NCBI RefSeq assembly: GCF_012516435.1
Contig: NZ_CP051216.1
Coordinates: forward strand, 372,001-436,000
Length of the DNA: 64,000 nucleotides
Source: Pseudodesulfovibrio sp. zrk46
GTDB taxonomy: Bacteria; Desulfobacterota; Desulfovibrionia; Desulfovibrionales; Desulfovibrionaceae
Reading direction: 5' to 3'
Each line of letters opens with the position of its first letter. Positions within the stretch are counted from its first letter, which is position 1. A program made the translations under genes and the position numbers. Below, in pieces: positions 53,141 through 62,159 of this stretch. The notes beneath the pieces were generated by a model, which was not told the origin of the DNA, did not search any database, and was given only the letters and a program-made list of their open reading frames with translations.

Positions 53141-54088
53141 ATGAATCCTGAACTCTTCCCCTACATCGCAGCAGCCCTCGCCTTCGGTTCCGTGCTTCTG
53201 GCCGGATACGGCATCATCGGCTACATCGGCGGCGCAGGCCAGTCCGCCCGCCTCAAGGAACGCGTCTCCGGCACCCCGGCACCGTCTGCCACGGGCGCGC
53301 TCTTCGACGACCTGCGCAAGAAGCTCGGTTCCGTATTCGAAAACCTCGGTTCCAAGATCGGCCCCAAGGATGAAAAGGAAGCAGACAAGAACCGCAAGGC
53401 ATTGATTCAGGCCGGACTGCGCACCCATACCGCCGTGAAGAAGTTCCAGGGCGTCAAGGGTATCCTGGCCCTGCTGCTGGCCGGAGGTTTCCTCGCAGCC
53501 CGTTTCCTGATTCTGACCGACCTCTCCATGGTACTGACCATGCTCGGCACCGTGGCTATGGCTTCGGTGGGCGTGTACGGTCCGGAAATCTGGCTGCGTA
53601 AGCGCATCACCAATCGCCAGTTGGCCGTTGCCAACGAACTGCCCGACGCCCTCGACCTGCTGGTGGTCTGTGTCGAATCCGGCATGGGTCTGGATCAGGC
53701 CATCGAACGCGTGCAGGACGAACTCAAGCTCTCCGGCCCCATCATCAGCTCGGAACTCAAGCTCCTGACCCTGGAACTCCGCGCCGGTAAGGCTCGTTCG
53801 GAAGCCCTGCGCGCCCTGTCCGACCGTGTTGGTCAGGACGATCTCTCCAGCCTGACCTCCCTGCTGGTTCAGGCGGATGTCTTCGGTATCAGTGTTGGCC
53901 GCACCCTGCGCGTCTACTCTGACTCCATGCGAACCAAGCGCTCCCAGCGGGCCGAGGAAAAGGCGGCAAAGCTGCCCGTTCTGTTGCTTCTTCCGCTGGT
54001 CGTTTTCATATTACCGTCCCTGTTTATCGCCATCATGGGCCCCTCGGTGATGATCTTCATCGATGTGTTCGGCCGGATGGGTCAATAG
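53141..54088 (+). CDS. tadC: Tad inner-membrane platform protein TadC
   Basis: 315 residues, paralogous to TadB: N-terminal helix, GspF-type domain with ANELPDALDLLVVCVESGMGLDQAIERV and LTSLLVQADVFGISVGRTLRVYSDSMR, C-terminal helices (LLLLPLVVFILPSLFIAIMGP). Partner of TadB. Ten bases after tadB. Confidence 0.94.
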   Translation: MNPELFPYIAAALAFGSVLLAGYGIIGYIGGAGQSARLKERVSGTPAPSATGALFDDLRKKLGSVFENLGSKIGPKDEKEADKNRKALIQAGLRTHTAVKKFQGVKGILALLLAGGFLAARFLILTDLSMVLTMLGTVAMASVGVYGPEIWLRKRITNRQLAVANELPDALDLLVVCVESGMGLDQAIERVQDELKLSGPIISSELKLLTLELRAGKARSEALRALSDRVGQDDLSSLTSLLVQADVFGISVGRTLRVYSDSMRTKRSQRAEEKAAKLPVLLLLPLVVFILPSLFIAIMGPSVMIFIDVFGRMGQ

Positions 54089-54111
54089 CTTCAAGGCCAA
54101 GGAGGAACGAC

Positions 54112-55464
54112 ATGAGTAAGTCCATCCATATCATCATAGCAATTCTGGGTATCTTGCTGCTCACCGGTTGTGCGACCAAGTCCAAGCAGCACGACCAGAC
54201 ATTTGAAGAATTTGCCTACGGCGAGGAAGGCCCCGTCAAGCTCTCTGCCGAACAGCATGAGCAAGTGGCCGACGGCTACCTGCGCCGCGGCAATGATGAG
54301 ATGGCCTTTGTTCACATGAACAAGGCGCTGGAACTCGAACCTGAGAATCTGGACATCCGGGTCAAGAAGGGCGACCTCCTGGTGCGTAAGGGCCTCGACG
54401 AACAGGCGCTGGCCGAATTCATCAACGCCCTTGAAGCTGATCCCGACCACGCCATTGCCAACGGCAGCGCAGGTGCAGTCTACTTCCGCGCCGGCCTGTA
54501 CAAGGAAGCCCGCCTCCACCTCGAAAAGTCCATCAAGCTTAACCCCATGCTGTGGAAGTCCCACAACTACCTCGGCATCCTCAATGACAAGGACGGCAAC
54601 TACAAGGAAGCCGCCGACAACTTTGCCACCGCCATCGACCTGAACCAGAACGGCGACACCTCCGAGATTTACAACAACCTCGGTGTGGTTCACATCGCCC
54701 AGAAGCAATACGGTCTGGCCGTGGACGCCTTCCGCCGCGCACTCAAGAACGGCGGCGTCTCTGCCCGCACCTACAACAACCTCGGCCTGGCCCTTACCCG
54801 TCTGGGACGTCTGGAGGAAGCCCTCGAATCCTTCAAGTACGCAGGTGGCGAATCCAAGGCCAACAACAACCTCGGTTATGTACTCCTTTCCGACGACAAG
54901 CCCGACAAGGCGATTCCCTACTTCGAACGCGCCATCGAGCTGTCACCCAACTTCTACGTCATGGCTGCCGAAAATCTGAAGCGTGCCCGTCTGGCCGCCC
55001 GTTTCCAGCAGGCCTCCAACGTAGTCGACAACAACCAAGCCGGTTCCACCCCGAACCCGCTGCTTCGCCGCACTTTCCCCAAGGCGGAGCAGAACCCCGG
55101 TGGGCCTGCGGCATCTCCCGCGCCCGCAGGTCCGCCTTCCGGGGATATCCAGAAGATATCCCTGCCGCCGGTATCGGGGCATGACATAGAACAGAGCGTC
55201 ACTTACGGGCTGCACGTCAGCTCCTGGCGCGACCATAAGTGGGCCTTCAATCACTGCGAACAGCTTCGCAAGCAGGGCTACACCACCTGGATCAATCAGG
55301 TAGACCTCAAGGACAAGGGCATCTGGTACCGCGTGCTGGTTGGCAAGTTCGCCTCCATCCGCGACGCCCAGCAGGCACGTCCCGACGTGCTCACGGTCCT
55401 CGACCTCGACAGAGCCGCTGTATACCAGCGCATCGCGCCCTCCCCGGACGGTTCTCACCTCTAG
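54112..55464 (+). CDS. tadD: TadD-like lipoprotein with TPR repeats and a C-terminal SPOR domain
   Basis: 450 residues. Lipoprotein signal with lipobox LLTGC. About seven TPR units (EQVADGYLRRGNDEMAFVHM, NNLGVVHIAQKQYGLAVDAF, NNLGLALTRLGRLEEALESF). A Pro-rich linker follows, then a SPOR-like domain (YGLHVSSWRDHKWAFNHCEQLRKQGY, IWYRVLVGKFASIRDAQQAR). TadD acts as the periplasmic/outer-membrane pilotin for the secretin; the added SPOR domain would bind denuded peptidoglycan and is unusual for TadD. Last certain gene of the tad operon. Confidence 0.88.
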   Translation: MSKSIHIIIAILGILLLTGCATKSKQHDQTFEEFAYGEEGPVKLSAEQHEQVADGYLRRGNDEMAFVHMNKALELEPENLDIRVKKGDLLVRKGLDEQALAEFINALEADPDHAIANGSAGAVYFRAGLYKEARLHLEKSIKLNPMLWKSHNYLGILNDKDGNYKEAADNFATAIDLNQNGDTSEIYNNLGVVHIAQKQYGLAVDAFRRALKNGGVSARTYNNLGLALTRLGRLEEALESFKYAGGESKANNNLGYVLLSDDKPDKAIPYFERAIELSPNFYVMAAENLKRARLAARFQQASNVVDNNQAGSTPNPLLRRTFPKAEQNPGGPAASPAPAGPPSGDIQKISLPPVSGHDIEQSVTYGLHVSSWRDHKWAFNHCEQLRKQGYTTWINQVDLKDKGIWYRVLVGKFASIRDAQQARPDVLTVLDLDRAAVYQRIAPSPDGSHL

Positions 55465-55518
55465 CGGAGACCACCCGTGAAGTCGCCCAACCCCTTCCTG
55501 AAACACAACGCCCTGGCA

Positions 55519-55537
55519 GGGCAGGCATCGCCTGCCC
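55519..55537 (+). terminator. Weak terminator-like hairpin after tadD
   Basis: GGGCAGG-CATCG-CCTGCCC, perfect stem without a T run. Lies in the 180-base gap before the hybrid kinase; some read-through is likely. Confidence 0.35.
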
Positions 55538-55647
55538 GCGCCGGGGCGTTTGCCGTGCAGCCAAACCTTCCCTTTTCCCGGAGAATTCCATATGTTTCTG
55601 GCATAAATAAGCTGATCTACACCGGTACATCCGGGAAGGAGCCATCT

Positions 55648-57792
55648 TTGCCGACCGAAGCCCAACGCTTCCGCGTCCTCGCCGTGGACTACGATGAGGA
55701 CATGCTTACCCGCTATCGCGACGTCCTCTGCTATGAAGGCGAGGAGGCCGCGGAGTTGGAGGCGTTGTTCAATGACGATGCAAAGCTCCCCTCTCAGGAA
55801 GAGATCATGGCGGACATGAACCGCCCGGTGTTCGAGGTGACCACCTTCACCGATCCTGACCGCGCGCTCATGGAAGTGGGCCAGTCTCTGGCCGATAACG
55901 ATCCGTTCGCCATCGCCCTCATCGACGTACACATGGCCGACGACGCCGCTGCCATGGTTGGCGTCGAGCTGGCCGAGGTCATCCGTTCCCTCGATTCCCA
56001 CATGGAGATCGTCCTGCTCTCGTCCGAGGCCAGTGTTCCACTGAAAGAGATCAACAAGCGCATCATGCCGCCGGAGAAGCTGCTGTATATGCAGAAGCCC
56101 TTCCGCTCGGCAGAACTGAAGCAGATTGCCTCGTCACTGTGCTCCAAGCGCAACCTTGAGCACCGCCTCTATGAACTGAACGAGACCCTCGCCTCCAAGG
56201 TTGAAGCGCGCACCTCCGAACTCAACGCGGCCAACCGCCGCCTGCGCCTTGATATATCCAAACGCGCCGCAGTACTGCGCCAGTTGCAGGCCAGTGAACA
56301 GCGGTACCGCATGCTGTTCGAGAAGGACATCACCGGCAACTTCGCCTCGGACATCGATGGCCTCATCCTCGACTGCAACGTGGCCTTTGCCAACCTGTTC
56401 GGTTTTGAATCCCCTCAGGATGCACACGGAGCCGACATCTTCAAGCTCTGGGCAGCCATGGGCGCCCCCGAACCGTTGGAAGAGTTGCTCCACGACCGGG
56501 AGCGCGTGACCAATTACGAGGTCAAGCTCACCCTTCGCGGCGTAACCCGCCATCTGCTCGCCAACTTCGATTCCGTTCACGACGAAGACGGCAGGCTCAA
56601 GGAAATCCGCGGCTACATCTTTGACATGTCCGAGCCCAAACGGCTGGAAGAGCAACTGCGCCAATCTCAGAAGATGGAAGCCCTCGGTACGCTGGCAGGC
56701 GGCATTGCCCACGACTTCAACAATATTCTGGGCGTCATCCTCGGATATGCCGAGATCATCGAGAATTCTGCCGAGGCTGAATCCGGTCTGGAACGCCGCA
56801 TCAAGGAAATTTCCCGGGCAGGCAAGCGCGCCCGCGATCTGGTCAACCAGATCCTGAACTTCTCACGCCAGGGCCCGCAGGAGCGCCACCCCATGACGCT
56901 CTCCCCGCTCATCAAGGAAGCACTCAAGCTGCTCCGCTCCAGCGTGCCCACCAATGTCGAGATCATTACCCGCATGGAGACCGATCAGGACAACGTGCTG
57001 GCCGATCCTACCCAGATGCATCAAATCATGCTCAACCTGTGCGGCAACGCATCCCACGCCATGCAGGCCACCGGCGGCACTCTGACCGTGACCCTCTCCG
57101 ACGTCAACGAGGGCGACCCGGTCCTCCCGCCCGAAGGTATGGGACGCCCCGAACGGTTCGTACGCCTCTCCGTGGGCGACAACGGCGGCGGCATTGACCC
57201 GCAGGTGGTGGATCGCATCTTTGATCCCTTCTTCACCACCAAGAAGCAGGGAGAAGGCACAGGCATGGGCCTTGCCATGGTCCACGGCATCGTCAAACGC
57301 CACGACGGATACATGGAGTTGGAGAACCGTCCCGGCGAAGGGGCCACCTTCCATGTTTTCCTGCCCAAAACCGCCGAGGCCGAACGCCCCATGGCCGAAG
57401 CCACCAGCGAACTCGTATTCCGCGAAGGCCGCATACTGTTCGTGGACGACGAAAAGCCTCTCACCGACATCGGCCGCGAGATGCTCGAATCCTGTGGTTT
57501 TGAAGTGATCACCCGTACCTCTTCAGTGGAAGCACTGGAAGCCTTCCGTCATCGCGCCCGGGATTACGATCTGGTCATCACCGACCAGACCATGCCCAAC
57601 ATGACCGGCATGGAGCTGGCGCGGGAAATTCTCAAGATCCGTTCCGACATTCCCATTATCCTGTGCACCGGGTTCTCGGACGCGGTATCCCTCGATCGCC
57701 TGCGAGACATCGGCATCGCGGACTTCATCATGAAGCCCATCCTGAAGCACGACCTCATCGCCAGCATCAGCCGTCAGCTCATGGGCGACTAG
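55648..57792 (+). CDS. Hybrid sensor histidine kinase (REC-like, PAS, HisKA, HATPase, REC)
   Basis: 714 residues from TTG 55648, chosen because GGAAGGAG lies six bases upstream; the frame runs back to 55477 in low-complexity sequence. N-terminal receiver-like domain (RVLAVDYDEDML, ALIDVHMADD, LLYMQKPF), coiled coil (about 165-215), PAS (YRMLFEKDITGNFASDIDG), HisKA with GGIAHDFNNILGVILGYAEI (phospho-His), HATPase (NLCGNASHAMQ, DNGGGIDPQ, GTGMGLAMVHGIV) and a C-terminal receiver (ILFVDDEKPLTD, LVITDQTMPNMTG). No membrane segment. Downstream of the tad genes, it could signal to the NtrC-type regulator, which is inferred from proximity only. Confidence 0.9.
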   Translation: MPTEAQRFRVLAVDYDEDMLTRYRDVLCYEGEEAAELEALFNDDAKLPSQEEIMADMNRPVFEVTTFTDPDRALMEVGQSLADNDPFAIALIDVHMADDAAAMVGVELAEVIRSLDSHMEIVLLSSEASVPLKEINKRIMPPEKLLYMQKPFRSAELKQIASSLCSKRNLEHRLYELNETLASKVEARTSELNAANRRLRLDISKRAAVLRQLQASEQRYRMLFEKDITGNFASDIDGLILDCNVAFANLFGFESPQDAHGADIFKLWAAMGAPEPLEELLHDRERVTNYEVKLTLRGVTRHLLANFDSVHDEDGRLKEIRGYIFDMSEPKRLEEQLRQSQKMEALGTLAGGIAHDFNNILGVILGYAEIIENSAEAESGLERRIKEISRAGKRARDLVNQILNFSRQGPQERHPMTLSPLIKEALKLLRSSVPTNVEIITRMETDQDNVLADPTQMHQIMLNLCGNASHAMQATGGTLTVTLSDVNEGDPVLPPEGMGRPERFVRLSVGDNGGGIDPQVVDRIFDPFFTTKKQGEGTGMGLAMVHGIVKRHDGYMELENRPGEGATFHVFLPKTAEAERPMAEATSELVFREGRILFVDDEKPLTDIGREMLESCGFEVITRTSSVEALEAFRHRARDYDLVITDQTMPNMTGMELAREILKIRSDIPIILCTGFSDAVSLDRLRDIGIADFIMKPILKHDLIASISRQLMGD

Positions 57793-57915
57793 CCGCCGCG
57801 CCGCCCCGCCTCCTGCCCGAATCAAGAGGGACTTGATTGTTGCCTCTGTTTCAGTGATTATGCGATGTTGTGGATTGTGATGTAATGGTTTGATTTTCCA
57901 AGGGCAGGTACGGCT

Positions 57916-59175
57916 ATGCATTGGCGGACGATTGTTGGCATTTTATTCATCCTCTCGACCACCCTCATCGTTGCGGGTTGCGCAGGCAGTACCAAAGGAA
58001 CCAACGTCACGGCCTTCCAGAACATACCGTCGGTGAAGCCTGGGTCTGCCAAAAGCGCCAGCATTGTTTCGCACCGCCCCAAGTACGCGGAGATCGGTCC
58101 GCTCCAGTTGCAGGCCGCCATGATGAGTCTTGCCGACACCACCAACGCACGTACTGCCGAAGCAGCCATGATCGTGGAGCGCATCGGCACTCCACAGGCG
58201 CGTCTGACCGCCGCCCGGATGATGGTTTACGACATCGCAGCCAACGTGGAGATCGCGTCCGGCCCCTATCCCGGCGTCGCCTTGCTGGACCTCATTGTCC
58301 TTACTTCTCTCCGTCGAATGGTGTGGGAGGACTATTGGGTGAACAAGCTTGGCCCCGAAGCAGAGCCTGCGCTGGAACACTTCCGCGAAATCGAAGAGGA
58401 GGTGTGGGAAGACGCCGCCAAGGTCATGACCCGAGAACAACTGGAAGAGCTTGCCAAGACTATCCAGCAATGGCGCAAAAAACATCCGAAGCAGATTTCG
58501 GTCAACTACGTTCGATTCAACGACTTCGGCGATTTGGGGCTCAAACCTTCCATGCGAAGGCTGATCAAACCCGGCGGTCTGTTTGCCAGCGTACAGGAAG
58601 CAGCCGTGGTGGCGCAGGACATGAAGGTGGCTATTGACCGCGCCTTCTACCTGATGTCGCGCATGCAGCTTGTCATTAACGGTCAAGTCAAACTGGCCTA
58701 TCTGGAGTTGATGTTCCAGCCCGAGTCCGAAGACATCTCCGTCCAGACCGACCGGATGGCTTCCATTACGGAACGATATGCCGAGATCGCAGAGAGCCTC
58801 CCGGCAGAACTGGGCGGCGAGACATCCAAGCTGGTAAACCAACTCTTCGCACAGTTGAACAAGAACACGGAATCCACCCTCACGACACTCTTCAACGGCA
58901 TGACCCTGTGGCAGAAACAGACCATCCTCGATCTTTCCGACAAGGTGTCCACCGAACGACAGGCTGCCATCAAGCAGGCCATCGACGGCCTCACGGCTCA
59001 ACAGAATCAACTGTATGACCGGGCTGATGCGCTGGTGGAGCGCAGTGGGGATGAATTCAAAGAGAATCTGGACTACGCGATCAAGGGAGGAATGTTACTC
59101 CTCGTGACCTTTTTCGTCTTACTGTCCCTCTACAAGATCTTCGTGGCACGTCCTATAGACAAACGCCAGAGCTAG
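57916..59175 (+). CDS. Lipoprotein with C-terminal membrane helix, unknown function
   Basis: 419 residues. Lipoprotein signal with lipobox IVAGC at the start, then a mostly helical periplasmic body with coiled-coil stretches (TERQAAIKQAIDGLTAQQNQLYD) and a C-terminal helix GMLLLVTFFVLLSLYKIFV with a basic tail. Thus lipid-anchored at one end and membrane-spanning at the other, which is an odd topology. I do not recognise the family. Its last 23 bases overlap the histidine kinase gene on the opposite strand. Confidence 0.75.
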   Translation: MHWRTIVGILFILSTTLIVAGCAGSTKGTNVTAFQNIPSVKPGSAKSASIVSHRPKYAEIGPLQLQAAMMSLADTTNARTAEAAMIVERIGTPQARLTAARMMVYDIAANVEIASGPYPGVALLDLIVLTSLRRMVWEDYWVNKLGPEAEPALEHFREIEEEVWEDAAKVMTREQLEELAKTIQQWRKKHPKQISVNYVRFNDFGDLGLKPSMRRLIKPGGLFASVQEAAVVAQDMKVAIDRAFYLMSRMQLVINGQVKLAYLELMFQPESEDISVQTDRMASITERYAEIAESLPAELGGETSKLVNQLFAQLNKNTESTLTTLFNGMTLWQKQTILDLSDKVSTERQAAIKQAIDGLTAQQNQLYDRADALVERSGDEFKENLDYAIKGGMLLLVTFFVLLSLYKIFVARPIDKRQS

Positions 59176-60802
59176 GCCGCTCCACAGGAATCGTAAAGCA
59201 GAACACGCTGCCGCCACCTTCATTGGGCTCATACCAGAGTTCGCCACCATGATGCTGGATGATCTCCAGACTGATGGGAAGTCCGAGGCCTGTGCCCTTT
59301 GGCTTGTCGGTCAGCACGTTGCCGAGCTGACGGAACTTGTCGAAAATGATGTTCTCTTCCTCTTTGGGCACGCCCATTCCGGTGTCAAACACCTTCACCA
59401 GCACCTTACCGTTTTCAACGGATGCGACGATGCTGACGCTCCCTTCCGGCGTAAACTTGACCGCATTGGAGAGCAGGTTGATGACGACCTGAATGAGTCG
59501 ATCCCGGTCACCTGTCACCACGGGCAGATCATCCGGTACATCCTGATGCAGGGGCAGCCCTTTGTCGGAGAACAGCACCCCGGTAGCCTTGATGGAGTGC
59601 CGCAGCATCTCCGTCATGGGGACCTCCCCCATGCTCCACTCGAACCAGCCGGATTCGAGTTTGGACAAATCCAACACGTTGTTGATCAACTCGGCCAGTC
59701 GCTTCCCTTCGGCAATGACGATCTCGTTGTTGTCCATGAGCCGCTCCAACCGAGGCAAGACATCAGGAGGACAGGCGTTGGCGTGTCCGACAACCTCGCG
59801 TATACGCTTGTCGGCAATCCGGGTAAACCCGAGTATGGAAGTCAGCGGGGTTCGTAATTCATGAGAAACCATGGATATGAAATTTGATTTGAGCTGGCTC
59901 AGTCGTTCGGCCTCGCGCTTGGCCTCACGCAAAGTATCAAGGGCCTGACGGCGCAACGTAATGTCCTCGGCCATACCCTCCACAAACAAGTTCCCGGTTT
60001 CCTCATCTTTGGCCAGGCGAGCAGAGAGAGAGGCCCATGCCCTGGAACCGTCCCTGCGATAAAATTCAACTTCAAACCCGGAGACCTTGCCATACTTCTT
60101 CAAGCGCGCAAGGTAGCGCTTACGATCTTCCAGATTAACGTAGAAGTGCTTCTCGACATTGGTTAATTCAACGCTCATCTGCTCCAAAGAATCATAGCCG
60201 AGCAGCTGGGCCATGGCCGGATTCGCCGTAAGCGGTCTTCCATCCAAGGTATTTCGAAAAATGCCACATACAGCATTCTTGTAGATGGAATGATAATTTT
60301 CTTCGGCAGCCTTTCGCTCCTTGATCTCCTGCTGTAACCGGGTGTTGGACACGCAGTAGGAGCAAGCAGATGCGAGCTTGGCATTGAGCGGAGCCAGAGA
60401 CTTGAGCTCCGGCAGGGAGAGCCCCGGCGCACTCTTGATTAAAAGAAGCAGGCCGAACCCAGGTAAGTCCATGAGATAGCGCTTGTATTCTCCGGCACCG
60501 TCCTGCTTGGGCAGCTCCGCCAAAAAGGCCTTCAGCTCTGCTTCGTCGAGTCCCGACGGAATTCGATCAAGCCCATGCTGCACCGCGCTATTGCGACGCA
60601 TACGCCGGGGGATGGCATAAACCACATCGAAAGAGGTACGCCCGGACTCATCCTTCCGACTCTGGAGAACAGCTCCAGCCAACCCATTTATCTTGCGCAG
60701 ATAAGTGGAGAGACCTTGCTTGAGCATAACTTCCAGGTCCAGGCTGTTGCCGATGGACATGGCTATCTCATAGAATATGCGCTCACGAGTGAATGAGCTC
60801 AC
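59153..60802 (-). CDS. PAS-domain sensor histidine kinase
   Basis: 549 residues. N-terminal GAF-like region (about 1-150), PAS (NYHSIYKNAVCGIFRNTLDGRPLT shortened here to its start NYHSIYKNAVCGIF) with PAC (GFEVEFYRRDGSRAW), HisKA with MVSHELRTPLTSILGFTRI (phospho-His), HATPase (NLLSNAVKFTPEG, VFDTGMGVPKEEE, GTGLGLPISLEII). No membrane segment and no receiver. The start overlaps the end of the FIST gene (ATGA), so FIST and kinase are co-translated. The pairing suggests the FIST protein supplies a signal to this kinase. Confidence 0.9.
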   Translation of the reverse strand: MSSFTRERIFYEIAMSIGNSLDLEVMLKQGLSTYLRKINGLAGAVLQSRKDESGRTSFDVVYAIPRRMRRNSAVQHGLDRIPSGLDEAELKAFLAELPKQDGAGEYKRYLMDLPGFGLLLLIKSAPGLSLPELKSLAPLNAKLASACSYCVSNTRLQQEIKERKAAEENYHSIYKNAVCGIFRNTLDGRPLTANPAMAQLLGYDSLEQMSVELTNVEKHFYVNLEDRKRYLARLKKYGKVSGFEVEFYRRDGSRAWASLSARLAKDEETGNLFVEGMAEDITLRRQALDTLREAKREAERLSQLKSNFISMVSHELRTPLTSILGFTRIADKRIREVVGHANACPPDVLPRLERLMDNNEIVIAEGKRLAELINNVLDLSKLESGWFEWSMGEVPMTEMLRHSIKATGVLFSDKGLPLHQDVPDDLPVVTGDRDRLIQVVINLLSNAVKFTPEGSVSIVASVENGKVLVKVFDTGMGVPKEEENIIFDKFRQLGNVLTDKPKGTGLGLPISLEIIQHHGGELWYEPNEGGGSVFCFTIPVERPSSGVCL

Positions 60803-61923
60803 GCGTCCTCCAACAGGGCGGCCACGGCGGTCTTGTTGTACAATTCCAGATAATCCTTACCACTGTTGGCAATCTCGCCCAGAGAGCAAGCGCCCACGCA
60901 TTCAATATTTTCAGGCACCATGGTCTTCAACTCGTCACCGAACTTTTCGTCCAAAAAGAGCACGCGAGACAGACAGTCCATGACCAAGGCCAGATTGGGA
61001 GAGGCGTCATCGGGGAAATTGGCTTGAGCCTTTTTCAATGCACCGTGGGCGGCCTGAATCAGGCTATCGTCATCACCATGCATGATATCTACGGATACGC
61101 CCTGTGGGACATCCACAACGCAGATGATGTTGCGATCACCATCAAGAGTGACGGGGTCACGGACAATGCGCTCGGCACCCATCTTGGCGATGCCGAAAGG
61201 GTATGCCTTGGCAATGTCGAAAAAGGGAACGGAAATGAACTGGGTGTTGGAGTGGGCTTCCACCACTTCACGGTACACTTCAAAGGCAGGACGCCAGTCC
61301 AGCGACTTGATCGTGTTCCCTTCGGATTCGGTGACCTGAAAGGGGCCATCTATGGTGGTCCAACCATGACAGACACCCACGCCGCTGCGCATGCGAAAAC
61401 CTGCGCATACGGCCGTGTCCAACTGTAGACCTTCATTGGAGATGACACAGGGAACACGCTTCAAAGAGAGGGCGCCGGCACCACCTCCCACGTAGTTCAC
61501 TTCAAGGCCAAAAATATTGTAGAGAGCGTCGACGAAACGCGTATTGCCACATGACAAACCATCGGTGAAGACCATAAGGGTGCCGAACTCGTCTTCATCC
61601 CCGACCAACTCGTCCAGCATTTCTTCAAAGTCAGCTTCCGGATCATCCGTCCCGGGCACACGATACACCACAGCCCGCTCGCTCAGCGCAACCACCAGGT
61701 TGCCCTTGCTCAACTGCTCGGTCCCGCGAGTGACCATAGGAAAGACACCGCCAAAGACCGGAACATCCAGTTCGTTCAACAGCGGATCAATCAGTTCGGG
61801 TGTGTATCCGTTTCCATCACAGACCAGCATGAACAAACTCTGAGTGCCTTCCCACTCCAGCGCCTGAGCCACGGTTTCCCGCAGGCTTTCCACGCTCCCT
61901 AGTCTGTCCTCGAATATCTTCAT
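60799..61923 (-). CDS. FIST-domain sensory protein
   Basis: 374 residues. FIST-N (about 25-200; VPVFGGVFPMVTRG, FTDGLSCGNTRFVDAL, NYVGGGAGALSLKR) and FIST-C (about 210-360; SLDWRPAFEVYREVVE, FPFGIAKMG-like YPFGIAKMGAERIVRDP, VGACSLGEIANSG). FIST domains are thought to bind small ligands such as amino acids in signal proteins. Here the domain pair stands alone, with no kinase or chemotaxis domain fused, but it overlaps the histidine kinase gene by four bases. Cytoplasmic. Confidence 0.9.
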   Translation of the reverse strand: MKIFEDRLGSVESLRETVAQALEWEGTQSLFMLVCDGNGYTPELIDPLLNELDVPVFGGVFPMVTRGTEQLSKGNLVVALSERAVVYRVPGTDDPEADFEEMLDELVGDEDEFGTLMVFTDGLSCGNTRFVDALYNIFGLEVNYVGGGAGALSLKRVPCVISNEGLQLDTAVCAGFRMRSGVGVCHGWTTIDGPFQVTESEGNTIKSLDWRPAFEVYREVVEAHSNTQFISVPFFDIAKAYPFGIAKMGAERIVRDPVTLDGDRNIICVVDVPQGVSVDIMHGDDDSLIQAAHGALKKAQANFPDDASPNLALVMDCLSRVLFLDEKFGDELKTMVPENIECVGACSLGEIANSGKDYLELYNKTAVAALLEDA

Positions 61924-62159
61924 CGTGAACCCCCTCTACGAGGACATAGCATAAGTGCCACTACTCATTCCAGTAAACAGAGCTCTATATCAAAATTTAT
62001 AAAAGGGTCACACTTCGTTAACAATCACTCTCTGACCGTTTGTATCACTCGATTTCCGACCTCATCGGAGTACAGTTAATAATAGTAGCGATGTGGCGGA
62101 TAGGATAAAAATCAGATATGGTCCATCCACTTTGAAACACTCGACCGACTGAGATAAGC

